Source: Acetobacteraceae bacterium
GTDB taxonomy: Bacteria; Pseudomonadota; Alphaproteobacteria; Acetobacterales; Acetobacteraceae
Direction: 5' to 3'
Length of the DNA: 45,791 bases
NCBI GenBank assembly: GCA_027487385.1
Contig: JAIYDS010000211.1
Span: 1 to 45,791, forward strand
Both the position numbers and the translations under genes were made by a program. This document shows positions 35,241 to 43,681 of the stretch, one piece after another (the stretch's first letter is position 1; each line of letters starts with the position of its first letter). The notes under the pieces were generated by a model that saw only the letters and a list, made by a program, of their open reading frames with translations, made no database searches and was not told the origin of the DNA.

Positions 35241-35580
35241 GCGGTCAGGCGCCCGCTGCCGCCCGCCGACGGCCCTTTCCAGCTTGGATCATGCCCCCCC
35301 GCTCGAGCCTTGGTCATTTTGCCCGCCAGGACGGAAGCATCCCCAGCGAGGCAGGTCCAGAACGCACGACTGTAGGGCGATTAATTCTTGTTTAACAAAT
35401 TGAATGTTCGCAAGGGGAGGCGCAGCGAGGCCCTGGCTCGCGGCAGCCGCGAAACCACCGCCGCGGGCCGGAGAGGCGTGCCCCGCGGGGTCGGCCGGGC
35501 GGCAGCCTGCGCCGGGGCGGGCGGCGCCCGACCGCGCGGGCCCGGCACGCCCTCGCCCGGGGCGGATCAGGCGGCTGGAT
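35241..35580 (-). promoter_or_regulatory. 340-nt gene-free region with likely promoter of the giant-protein operon
   Basis: No convincing gene is present. The stretch 35369-35410 is markedly AT-rich for this genome. On the minus strand TTGTTA (35393-35398) and TACAGT (35369-35374), 18 nt apart, form a plausible sigma70-type promoter about 130 nt before the giant gene's ATG. The part from 35410 to 35580 is extremely GC-rich with many short G/C palindromes that could end the upstream PhnZ-like operon; no clear T tract follows any of them. The giant gene's own ribosome site is weak. Confidence 0.45.
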
Positions 35581-36138
35581 TCAATGCTTCAGGCAGCGCG
35601 CCACGGCCGGCAGGAAATGCGCCACGGGCGGGGTCTCCAGCCCCTTCACCTTGGCCTGCTCGTCATAGCGCCGCAGTTGCACGGCCTCCGCGTGCTGGGG
35701 CAGCGCCTCGAAGGCCGCGACCTCCTCGGGTGACATCGGGCCGCCCTGCAGCGCCAGGCTCTTGACGCTGTCGGTGGAGAGCTTCCCGAAATAATCCGGC
35801 TCGACGGCGCAGAGATAGCGCTTGGCCGCCACATGCAGCCGCACCGGCTCGGTCACCTCGGGTCCGAAATGCGCCTGCAGCCAGGCATGGCCCAGCTCCT
35901 CATGGCGGTCGTCGATGCCCGCATCGGCGGGGTTGTCGCCCAGGTCATGCACCATGTGCCCGATATCGTGCAGCAGGGCCGCGACGATCATCGCATCGCC
36001 CTTGCCTTCCCGCTCGGCCAGCCAGGCGCCCTGCAGCGCGTGCTGCTGCTGGTTGATGAGCGTGAGGCCGTAGCGGCCGCTCGCCTTCTGCTCCAGCAGG
36101 TGGCGAATCTCGGCGAGGATGTCGGTGGTCTGGCTCAT
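35581..36138 (-). CDS. PhnZ-like HD-domain oxygenase
   Basis: 185 residues of the HD fold resembling the phosphonate-degrading mixed-valent di-iron oxygenases PhnZ/TmpB. Candidate metal ligands are His33 (QQHALQ), His57-Asp58 (HDIGH), His79, His102 (RLHVAAKRYLC) and Asp159. Their spacing is almost exactly that of the PhnZ ligands as I remember them (34, 58/59, 80, 104, 161). Tyr23 matches the PhnZ lid tyrosine, but the Glu three residues later appears to be Thr26. In PhnZ the reaction is oxidative C-P cleavage of an alpha-hydroxyphosphonate. It is the last gene of the ABC/PHP operon and overlaps the PHP gene by 4 nt. A plain phosphohydrolase is the alternative. Confidence 0.75.
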   Translation of the reverse strand: MSQTTDILAEIRHLLEQKASGRYGLTLINQQQHALQGAWLAEREGKGDAMIVAALLHDIGHMVHDLGDNPADAGIDDRHEELGHAWLQAHFGPEVTEPVRLHVAAKRYLCAVEPDYFGKLSTDSVKSLALQGGPMSPEEVAAFEALPQHAEAVQLRRYDEQAKVKGLETPPVAHFLPAVARCLKH

Positions 36139-37061
36139 GGGCTTTCGCTCCCGAAGGTGACAGGGTTGGACCAGGCGCGGCGGCCCGCCGCGTCCGCGAT
36201 GACGATGCGCGCGAAGCCGCCGGGCCGCAGCGCGGCATAGGGCAGGCGCACGCGCGTCTGGCCCGGGGCGACGGATTGCGCGGCGCGCGAGCCGCGGCCC
36301 AGCACCATCACGCTGGCCGCCGGCGTGCAGGTGATCTCCACCTCCTCCGCGCCCCAGGCGATGGCGTGGAACAGCGGGCCCTGCGTGGCATAGTAGCGCC
36401 CGGCCTTCAGCGCCTCCAGCAAGGCCTCGGGCGCATTCGCCTCGGCCTTCACCATCACCCATCCGCCAAAGGCGTCCATGCAGGCGAAATGGGCGTCATC
36501 CACCGCGATCAGCCCGATGCGCCGCCCGCCGGCGAGGAGCTGGTCGGCCAGGTAGACCCCATCGCCGCGCTCGGTGCGCAGCTGCGAGGTGTGGTTGTAG
36601 ACCTCCACCGCATGCGCGCCGGGCAGGGTCGCCGCATCCTCGGCGGTGAGCGCATACCAGCCCGGATGCGGGATGGCCACGAAGGCGCCCGCGGCGATGG
36701 CGCGCGCGGCGAGCGCGGGTCCGCTCTCGCCCGGCTGCAAGGGCGCGAAGTCCGGCGGCAGGCCGACGGCGAGGATGTGCCACATCTCGCCCAGCGCGGT
36801 CGCCGGCGCGTGCAGCTCGGCCCCCAGGATCGTGGTGAAGGCGGCTGTCCGGAAGGGCCGCGTGTCCACGATGGGGAAGCCGTATTTCGCCAGGAAATGA
36901 TCGGTGAGGGCGAGGAAGTCATACCCCGCCTCGCGATAGGTGGCGCAGACGGCCTCCGGCGTGCGCATCCCGTCCGAAGCGTTGGAATGCGTGTGGATGT
37001 TGCCCTTCCAGAAACGGCCGGGCGCGGCGAAGGCGGGGTCCTGTGGGGTCATGCGCTCCAT
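36135..37061 (-). CDS. PHP-domain metallohydrolase (CehA/McbA-like)
   Basis: 308 residues. PHP-fold metal motifs are visible: HTHSNASDG (about 23-31), LTDHF, GAELHA, IPHPGW and VDDAHF. These match CehA/McbA-type trinuclear metallohydrolases, which include phosphodiesterases and phosphoesterases. There is no signal peptide, so it is cytoplasmic. A C-terminal beta-rich tail of about 90 residues follows the catalytic domain. The ATG at 37061 overlaps the ATPase stop (TGATG); a GTG at 37064 is also possible. Its place between a transporter and a PhnZ-like oxygenase suggests it hydrolyses an ester of the imported substrate. Confidence 0.8.
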   Translation of the reverse strand: MERMTPQDPAFAAPGRFWKGNIHTHSNASDGMRTPEAVCATYREAGYDFLALTDHFLAKYGFPIVDTRPFRTAAFTTILGAELHAPATALGEMWHILAVGLPPDFAPLQPGESGPALAARAIAAGAFVAIPHPGWYALTAEDAATLPGAHAVEVYNHTSQLRTERGDGVYLADQLLAGGRRIGLIAVDDAHFACMDAFGGWVMVKAEANAPEALLEALKAGRYYATQGPLFHAIAWGAEEVEITCTPAASVMVLGRGSRAAQSVAPGQTRVRLPYAALRPGGFARIVIADAAGRRAWSNPVTFGSESP

Positions 37062-38734
37062 CACGTGGTGGCGGGGAGGGGTTCCGCCACCCGCGTCGCA
37101 CGGGTGGCGGCGGCCAGCAAGCCGGCCGTATAGGGGTGCGCGGGCGCGCGGAAGACCCGGGCGGTTTCGCCCTGTTCCAGGATGCGCCCGGCCTGCATGA
37201 CCAGCACGCGCCCGGCCATCCGCCAGACCACCGAGAGGTCGTGGGTGATCAGCAGCAGGGCGGTGCCGGCGCGGCGCTGCATCGCCGCCAGCTGATCCAG
37301 CAGCTGCGCCTGCACCGAGGCGTCGAGCGCCGAGGTGATCTCGTCGCAGACCAGCAGGTCGGGTTCGGCGGCGAAGGCGCGGGCGATCGCCACCCGCTGC
37401 TGCTGCCCGCCCGAGAGCTGGCGCGGGAAGCGTTCGAGCAGCCCGGCTTCCAGCCCCAGCTCCTCGAACAGCAGCGCGGCCCGCGCCGCGGCCCGGCGGC
37501 GGTCCAGCCCATGAAAGAGCCGGAGCGGCCGGATCACCTGCTCGCCCACCCGTCGCCGTGGGTTGAGCGAGGAGAGCGGGTCCTGGAACACCATCTGGAT
37601 GCGCCGGCGCTGCGCCACGCTGCGATCGGCCGCGCGGCCGGCCAGCGCGTCGCCATCGAAGCGCAGCGCCCCGGAATCGGGCGCGATGAGCCCGCTGACC
37701 AGGCTTCCCAGCGTGGTCTTGCCCGAGCCGGATTCGCCGATCACGCCCAGCACCTCGCCCCGGCGGAGGGTGAAGCTGACATCGGCCAGGGTGGGCGGCC
37801 CGCCGGCCGGGCGGCGCAGCAGGGGGGAGGGGCGGGCATAGCGGAAGCCCAGGGCCTCGGCGTCCAGCAGGGGGGCGCCCGGTGCCGCCTGGGGGGCCGC
37901 GCCCCCCTCCATCCGCAGCGCGGCCCCGAGCAGAAGGCGGGTATAGGCCTCCCGCGGGGCGGCGAAGACCCGGCCGACCGGTCCCGCCTCCACCGCCTTG
38001 CCGTGCTGCATGACGAGAACGCGGTCGCAGATCCCGGCCACCACGTTCAGGTCATGCGTGACGATCACCATGGCGCCGCGCCGCGCCCGGCGCAGCCGGC
38101 GGATGAGGTCCAGCACCTGCGCCTCGGTGGTCTTGTCGAGCGCCGTGGTCGGCTCGTCCAGCACCAGCAGCGCGGGATCGCAGGCCAGCGCGCAGGCCAG
38201 CACCACGCGCTGGCGCTGCCCGCCGGAGAGCTGGTGCGGGTAGCGCTGGGCCAGGCGTTCCGGCTCCGGCAGGCCCATCTCGGCCAGCAATTCCAGCGCG
38301 CGTTGCCGCGCCGCCACGCGCCCGAGGCCCGCCCGATGGCGCAGCACCTCCTCCACCTGCGCGCCGGCCCGCAGGTGGAAGGTGAGGGAGGAGAGCGGGT
38401 TTTGCGGCACCATCGCCACCTCCCGCCCGCGCAATTGCGCCAGCGCGGCGGCGGGCAGGGCCACAAGGTCCCGGCCGCCCAGCCGGACGGCCCCCGCCTC
38501 GACCACGCTGCCGGCCCGCATGTGCCCGAGCAGCGCGCGGGCGATGGTGGATTTGCCGCTGCCGCTCTCGCCCGCGATGCCCAGCGTCTCGCCCGGCGCG
38601 AGGTCGAAGGAGACGCCGTCCACCACGCGGTGAGCTTGGCCATCGGCGGCCCGCCAGGAGACGACGAGGCCCTGGACGCTCAGCAGGGGCTCAACCACCG
38701 GAGCCACCGCGCGCCGCATCCAGCCCCAGGGCAT
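37061..38734 (-). CDS. dipeptide/nickel-type ABC transporter, fused double ATPase
   Basis: 557 residues with two complete nucleotide-binding domains. The first has Walker [10 protein letters not shown], signature LSGGQRQR and Walker [13 protein letters not shown]; the second has [17 protein letters not shown] and [12 protein letters not shown]. This is a DppD-DppF fusion, energising the two permeases upstream. The ATG at 38734 would overlap the permease gene by 44 nt; GTG codons at 38707 or 38698 give shorter overlaps and may be the true start. A typical oligopeptide-type C-terminal motif follows each domain ([16 protein letters not shown]). Confidence 0.9.
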   Translation of the reverse strand: MPWGWMRRAVAPVVEPLLSVQGLVVSWRAADGQAHRVVDGVSFDLAPGETLGIAGESGSGKSTIARALLGHMRAGSVVEAGAVRLGGRDLVALPAAALAQLRGREVAMVPQNPLSSLTFHLRAGAQVEEVLRHRAGLGRVAARQRALELLAEMGLPEPERLAQRYPHQLSGGQRQRVVLACALACDPALLVLDEPTTALDKTTEAQVLDLIRRLRRARRGAMVIVTHDLNVVAGICDRVLVMQHGKAVEAGPVGRVFAAPREAYTRLLLGAALRMEGGAAPQAAPGAPLLDAEALGFRYARPSPLLRRPAGGPPTLADVSFTLRRGEVLGVIGESGSGKTTLGSLVSGLIAPDSGALRFDGDALAGRAADRSVAQRRRIQMVFQDPLSSLNPRRRVGEQVIRPLRLFHGLDRRRAAARAALLFEELGLEAGLLERFPRQLSGGQQQRVAIARAFAAEPDLLVCDEITSALDASVQAQLLDQLAAMQRRAGTALLLITHDLSVVWRMAGRVLVMQAGRILEQGETARVFRAPAHPYTAGLLAAATRATRVAEPLPATT

Positions 38735-39521
38735 CGGCCAGGCCTTCGGCCGCGAGGTTGATGCCCAGCACCAGCGAGGCGATGGCCAGCGCCGGGGCCA
38801 GCACCAGATGCGGCTCGCTGTCGAGGAGCGCCATGGCGTCCTCCACCATCAGCCCCCAATCCGGCGTAGGCGGGGAGATGCCGAGGCCGAGGAAGGACAG
38901 GGCCGAGACCAGCAGCAGGGCGGAGGAGGCGCGCAGCGCGAATTCCACCGCCATGAGGTCCGCGACATTGGGCAGCAATTCGCGCAGGATGATGGTGGGC
39001 CCGGTTTCGCCATTCAGCTGCGCCGCGCGGACATAGCCCTGCTCCATCAGCACGATGCCGGCGGCGCGCGTGGTGCGCACCACCCCCATCATCTGGATGA
39101 TGCCGACCGCCACGATCAGCACCGGCACGGATTGCCCGAAGCCGGTGACGAAGATGGCGACGAAGAGGATGGTCGGCACGGCCAGCTTCATCTCGACCAG
39201 GCGGAGCAGCACATCGTCGAAGGCGCCGCGCCGCTGGGCGGCGGCAAGGCCCAGCAGCGTGCCGCCCAGCACCGCCACGGCGCCGGCCGAGAAGGCGACG
39301 AGCATCGCCACGCGCCCGCCCCAGAGCAGGCGGGAAAAGGCGTCCCGCCCCAGATCATCCGTGCCGAGCCAATAGGTCGCGCCGGGCGGCTCCAGCGGCG
39401 CATCGAGCAGCCGCGTCGGCGCATGCGGCGCGATCCAGGGTGCGGCGAGCGCCACCGCCAGGTGCAGCCCGACCACCAGGAGGCCCAGCAGGGCGGCCGG
39501 GCGGCGCAGGAGCACGCGCAT
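38691..39521 (-). CDS. ABC transporter permease, DppC-like
   Basis: 276 residues with about six membrane helices. HWLGTDDLGRD-like sequence (YWLGTDDLGRDAFSRLLWG) is the DppC/OppC N-terminal signature. The EAA-type coupling loop is around GYVRAAQLNGETGPTIILRELLPN, and SALSFLGLGISPPTPDWGLM is the conserved C-terminal block. It is the second permease of the transporter. Its ATG overlaps the upstream permease stop (TGATG at 39519-39523). Confidence 0.92.
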   Translation of the reverse strand: MRVLLRRPAALLGLLVVGLHLAVALAAPWIAPHAPTRLLDAPLEPPGATYWLGTDDLGRDAFSRLLWGGRVAMLVAFSAGAVAVLGGTLLGLAAAQRRGAFDDVLLRLVEMKLAVPTILFVAIFVTGFGQSVPVLIVAVGIIQMMGVVRTTRAAGIVLMEQGYVRAAQLNGETGPTIILRELLPNVADLMAVEFALRASSALLLVSALSFLGLGISPPTPDWGLMVEDAMALLDSEPHLVLAPALAIASLVLGINLAAEGLADALGLDAARGGSGG

Positions 39522-40474
39522 CAGCGCCGCGTCCTCGGGTCCAGCGCCGCGATCCCGAGATCCGCCAGCAGGTTGAACAGCACCACCGCCACGGCGGCGG
39601 AAAGTGCGATGGCCTGCACCACATGCACCTCGCGCCGCGTCACCGCGCGCACCAGCTCGGCGCCGATGCCGGGATAGGCGAAGACCAGCTCCACCACCAC
39701 CACGCCCGAGACGAGGGCCGCGGCATAGAGCGCCGCGGCCGAGAGGCCCGGGATCATGGCGGCCGGCAGCGCGTGCAGCCAGAGGATGCGCCAGCGCGGA
39801 ATGCCGGCCAGGTGCAGGCGCTCGACGAAATCCGCCGCCATCACCTCGATCAGTCCCACCCGCAGGATGCGGCCCAGATAGGCGATGGAGCCGATGATGG
39901 TGGTGGCGACGGCCAGCGGCGCCGCGGCCAGCAGGACGGAAAGCGGATCATCGGTGTTGGCGGTGATGGTCGCGGGGAAGATCGGCCACCAGACGGCGAA
40001 GACGGCGATGAGCAGCAGGCCCGTGACGAATTCCGGGATGGAATAGCCGATGATCGCCGCACCCGAGACGGCATTGTCCAGCGCGCGTCCCCTGGCCTGC
40101 GCCGCGGCCATGGCGATGCCCAGCGCCACCGGCAGGGCCAGCAGCAGGGTCATGCCGGCCAGCGCCATCGAGTTGCGCAGCGGCATGGCGATGATCTCGG
40201 CCACCGGCGCGCGGGTGATGATGGTCCGCCCGAGATCGAGCCGGAGCAGCCCCATGAGGAAACTCGCGTAGCGCTCCAGCACCGGGCGATCGAGGCCCAG
40301 CTCCGCCTTGCGCCGCGCCATCACCTCGGGCGACATGTTCGCCACCTCGTCGCTTGAGAGCGAGACGTCGAAGGCATCGCCCGGCAGCACCTCGGTCGCG
40401 AAGAAGATGAAGCTCGCGAGCAGGAAGAGGGTGACGAGGGAGAGTGCCGCGCGCCGCAGGACCAGCGCGATCAA
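39521..40474 (-). CDS. ABC transporter permease, DppB-like
   Basis: 317 residues with an N-terminal membrane helix, then LPGDAF and LGLDRPVLERYASFLMGLLRLDLG, the DppB/OppB signature block, and about five further helices. The coupling loop is DFVERLHLAGIPRWRILWLHALP. The only start that keeps the first helix is a TTG at 40474, which overlaps the preceding stop as TTGA; translational coupling to the binding-protein gene probably explains use of this rare start codon. Confidence 0.9.
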   Translation of the reverse strand: MIALVLRRAALSLVTLFLLASFIFFATEVLPGDAFDVSLSSDEVANMSPEVMARRKAELGLDRPVLERYASFLMGLLRLDLGRTIITRAPVAEIIAMPLRNSMALAGMTLLLALPVALGIAMAAAQARGRALDNAVSGAAIIGYSIPEFVTGLLLIAVFAVWWPIFPATITANTDDPLSVLLAAAPLAVATTIIGSIAYLGRILRVGLIEVMAADFVERLHLAGIPRWRILWLHALPAAMIPGLSAAALYAAALVSGVVVVELVFAYPGIGAELVRAVTRREVHVVQAIALSAAVAVVLFNLLADLGIAALDPRTRR

Positions 40475-42009
40475 GTCCGCCAGACCTCGTCGAAGCGGAC
40501 CGACCAGATCTGCGGATGGAATTCGAAGCCCTGGACGTGGCGGCGGCGCACGGAGAAGGTCATGGTCCCCGCCGGCAGCAGGGCCGGCACCTCCTCATGC
40601 AGGAGGCGCTGCATCCGGTGGAACATCTCGCGCCGCAAGGCGGCATCGCCCTCGCGCATCGCCTCGGCGTAGAGCGCCATATAGGCATCCTGTTGCGGGC
40701 CTCGCCAATGGCCGGACTCCACGAAGGCGCCGCGCATGCGGAACAGCGAGATGCCGGGGTTGCGCGGACCCACCGCGGTCATCGCGAAGCGGTGGAAGCT
40801 GCCCTTGGAGAAGTCGTTGTCACCGGTGCGGAACTGCACATAGCCATCGGCCGGGCGTTGCTCCAGCGCCAGGGTCAGCCCGGCCTCGCGCGCGGTTTCC
40901 TGCAGCACCTGGAAATAGCGGCCGACCTCGGGCGATTGCGGGCTCCAGTAGAGCGTGCCGAGGTTGATGCCGTTCGGATACCCGGCCTCGGCCAGCAAGG
41001 CGCGCGCCCGCGCGATGGCCTGGGCGCGCGGCATGGCGGGACGGGGAAGGAAATTCGGGTCGGCGGCGACCAGGTGGCTGTCATTGCCGACCCAGCCATT
41101 GCCCTCTCCATAGACCAGGCGCACGATCGCCTCGCGGTCCACGCCCAATGCCAGGGCCTGGCGCACCCGCTTGTCCTCGAAGGGCGAGCCCGGATGCTTG
41201 GGCAGCTGGACGACGTAGTGATGCCCGCCGCCGCCGCTGTCCACGACGAGGTCGGCATCGCGCTGCAGGGCGCGCACGCTGCGCGGATCGATCGTCATCA
41301 CCATGTCGAATTGCCCGGCGCGCAGCCCGGCCAATGCCGTCTCCTGCTGGCCTTCGCGGTTGTGCAGCTCGATCCGGTCGAGATGGGGGAAGCCCTCGCG
41401 CCAATAGCCAGGGTTGCGCTCATAGATGGCGATGCGGTTCGGGTCGGTCGAGACGAAGCGGAAGGGGCCGGTGCCGATGCCGCTATTGCCGATGGTCTCC
41501 AGCGGTGCGGCGGGCATGATCATGTTCTGGTATTCGGCCAGCACATAGGGAAATTCCGAATTGCCGGCATCCAGCGTGAAGCGCACGCGGCCATCCGGCA
41601 TCGCCTCGATCTTCTGGATCTGGCCGGAGGCGAAGTTGCGCCGGCGGTGCAGCTCGAAGGAGGCGACCACATCCTCCGGCCGCAGCGGCGTGCCGTCATG
41701 GAAGCGCACGCCCGGGCGCAGCGTCACATCCCACACGCTCTGGTCGGCGCTGGCGGGCGCCCAGGCGGTGGCGAGCTCGGGCTGGAGGCGCATCTGCCGG
41801 TCCACCCAGATCAGCGCGTTGTAGGGAATGCGCGTGGTCAGATCGACGGTGAAATAGGGGTGGCGCGCGGTCTGCGCGCTGGCGACCAGCCGGTTGGCCG
41901 AGCATTGCGCGACGGTGATGGCGCCGCCGCGGCGCGGCGTTGCGGTCTGCGCCACGGCCGCGGCGGGGGCGAGGGACAGGGCGGCCAGGCCGCGGCGGGT
42001 GATGCGCAT
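40471..42009 (-). CDS. ABC transporter substrate-binding protein, family 5 (second copy)
   Basis: 512 residues from the ATG at 42009, preceded by a strong GAGGAGG. A signal peptide with a TRRGLAAL twin-arginine-like start ends AAAVAQ. The mature protein has family-5 blocks: WDVTLRPGVRFHDGTPLRPEDVVASFE, IGTGPFRF, ALALGVDREAIV and a C-terminal LLHEEVPALLPAG. Many segments match the neighbouring binding protein (LPKHPGS, GPRNPGISLFRMR, GWVGNDSHL), so the two are paralogues. The ligand is unknown; peptides are the family default, but the operon suggests a phosphorus compound. Confidence 0.92.
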   Translation of the reverse strand: MRITRRGLAALSLAPAAAVAQTATPRRGGAITVAQCSANRLVASAQTARHPYFTVDLTTRIPYNALIWVDRQMRLQPELATAWAPASADQSVWDVTLRPGVRFHDGTPLRPEDVVASFELHRRRNFASGQIQKIEAMPDGRVRFTLDAGNSEFPYVLAEYQNMIMPAAPLETIGNSGIGTGPFRFVSTDPNRIAIYERNPGYWREGFPHLDRIELHNREGQQETALAGLRAGQFDMVMTIDPRSVRALQRDADLVVDSGGGGHHYVVQLPKHPGSPFEDKRVRQALALGVDREAIVRLVYGEGNGWVGNDSHLVAADPNFLPRPAMPRAQAIARARALLAEAGYPNGINLGTLYWSPQSPEVGRYFQVLQETAREAGLTLALEQRPADGYVQFRTGDNDFSKGSFHRFAMTAVGPRNPGISLFRMRGAFVESGHWRGPQQDAYMALYAEAMREGDAALRREMFHRMQRLLHEEVPALLPAGTMTFSVRRRHVQGFEFHPQIWSVRFDEVWRT

Positions 42010-42022
42010 GGCGAATTCCTCC

Positions 42023-43585
42023 TCAGGCCGAGCGCCAGACCTCATCCCAGCGGATGGACCAGTGCTGCGGATGGTTCTTCAGGTTCTGCACGGTGTTGCG
42101 CTTGACCAGCACGTTGTTGCGCCCGGCCGGCAGGATGGCGGGCACCTCCTCGCGCAGGATCGCCTGCATCTCGGCATAGATGGCGCGGCGCTGCGCGGCC
42201 TCGGGCGTCAGCATGGCGCGGGCGTAGAGCGCCATGTAGCGCTCGGCGGCGGGGCCGGACCAATAGCCGCTCTCGTTGTTGGCGGGGCGCATTCGGAAGA
42301 GGCTGATGCCCGGGTTGCGCGGGCCGACCGCGGTATAGGCGAAGCGGTGCCATTGGCCGCGCGTGACGTCCGCATCGCCCATGCGGAAGCGCTGGTAGCC
42401 GTCATTCGGCCGCTCCTCGATCGGCAGGGTGATCCCGGCCTCGCGCACGCTCTCCTGGATGAACTGGAAGTAGCGCGCCATTTCCGGCCATTGCGGCGCG
42501 TAATAGAGCGTGGGCAGGGTGATGCCGTTGGGATGCCCGGCCTCGGCCAGCAGGCGCCGGGCCAGGGCCACGTCCCGCCCGCGCTCGGGGGGCACGAACA
42601 TCGGGTCGGCGGCGGCGAGGTGGCTGTCATTGCCCACCCAGCCCCAGCGCGTGCCGCCATAGACCACGCGCACCAGCCCCTCGCGATCAATGGCCGCGGA
42701 GAGCGCGCGGCGGATGCGCGCGTCATTGAAGGCGGAGCCCGGATGCTTGGGCAGGATGATCACCGCCTGGTCGCCGGAGGCGGCGGGCACGAGGTCGGTC
42801 TGCGGTTCGCGCTCCATCTGGCGGATCAGGCGCGGGTCGATGTTGATCATCGCGTCGAATTGGCGGGCGCGGTAGCCGGCCAGCGCCGCCTCGCTCTGCC
42901 CCTCGCGGTTCACCACTTCCAGCCGGTCAAGATAGGGGAAGCCCTGGCGCCAATAGCCCTCGAAACGCTCGAAGGTCATGCGGCGCTGCGGGTCGCTGCC
43001 GGTGATGCGGAAGGGGCCGGTGCCGATGCCCTCCAGCCCGATGCGGTCGATATCGGGATTGGCCGGCATCACCACGCAATCATATTCGGCGAGCACGAAG
43101 GGAAATTCGGAGTTGCCGGCATTGAGGTGGAAGCGGATGGTGGTGGGGTTCACCACCTCGGTGCGCTGGATCTGGCGGGAGGCGAAGTTGCGCTGGCGGT
43201 GCAGCTCGAAGGAGGAGGCGACGTCGGTGGCCGTCATCTCGCGGCCATCGTGAAAGCGCACACCCGCGCGGATCGTCGCTTCCCAGACCTTCAGCGTCTC
43301 ATCCGCGGGCTCGATCCGCGTGGCGAGTTCGAGCTGGAGCCGCAGCTCCTCATCCACCCAGGCCAGGGTGTTGTAGGCGGAGCGGGTGATCAGATCGACC
43401 ATGAAATAGGGATGGCGCGCATTGGTCGCATCGCCGCCCCGGCGATTGCCCGAGAGCTGCGCATAGACCAGGCCGCCGCCGCGGCGCGGCGTGGCGGGGG
43501 TCTGCGCGGCGGCGAGTGCCGCGTCGAAGGCGCCGAGCAGGGCGGCGCCGGCGCCAAGGGCGGAGCGGCGGGACAGCGTGGCCAT
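42023..43585 (-). CDS. ABC transporter substrate-binding protein, family 5 (first copy)
   Basis: 520 residues from the ATG at 43585, with GGAG 6 nt upstream; an ATG at 43597 adds four residues. The signal peptide has a twin-arginine motif (LSRRSALGAGAALLGAF) and ends ALAAAQ, so Tat export is likely. Family-5 features include WEATIRAGVRFHDGREM, IGTGPFRI and RRALSAAIDREGLVRV. It is the first gene of the seven-gene transporter operon and faces the LysR gene. Its close resemblance to the second binding protein 13 nt downstream points to a local duplication that may have widened ligand range. Confidence 0.92.
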   Translation of the reverse strand: MATLSRRSALGAGAALLGAFDAALAAAQTPATPRRGGGLVYAQLSGNRRGGDATNARHPYFMVDLITRSAYNTLAWVDEELRLQLELATRIEPADETLKVWEATIRAGVRFHDGREMTATDVASSFELHRQRNFASRQIQRTEVVNPTTIRFHLNAGNSEFPFVLAEYDCVVMPANPDIDRIGLEGIGTGPFRITGSDPQRRMTFERFEGYWRQGFPYLDRLEVVNREGQSEAALAGYRARQFDAMINIDPRLIRQMEREPQTDLVPAASGDQAVIILPKHPGSAFNDARIRRALSAAIDREGLVRVVYGGTRWGWVGNDSHLAAADPMFVPPERGRDVALARRLLAEAGHPNGITLPTLYYAPQWPEMARYFQFIQESVREAGITLPIEERPNDGYQRFRMGDADVTRGQWHRFAYTAVGPRNPGISLFRMRPANNESGYWSGPAAERYMALYARAMLTPEAAQRRAIYAEMQAILREEVPAILPAGRNNVLVKRNTVQNLKNHPQHWSIRWDEVWRSA

Positions 43586-43681
43586 GGGCGTCTCCATAGA
43601 TTTAAGCTATAAGAGCGTTCTTGATCTTGATTACCTTAATCTCAATGGATGACGCTTCGATGACATTGCGATGCGGCCCAC
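43586..43681. promoter_or_regulatory. divergent promoter/operator region between the transporter operon and lysR
   Basis: This 96-nt AT-rich gap must contain both promoters. GATTACCTTAATC (43629-43641) is a perfect 5-bp inverted repeat around CCT, flanked by TTGATCTT on the left and TCAA on the right; it is a good candidate LysR-type binding site. On the minus strand TTATAG near 43608-43613 could be a -10 element for the transporter operon. No exact transcription start can be assigned. Confidence 0.5.

Noticed and set aside
35388..35765. Small plus-strand open frames in the gap after the giant gene
   Set aside because: Composition is Pro/Arg/Gly/Ala-rich, they run into the antisense of the PhnZ-like gene, and no ribosome site is seen.
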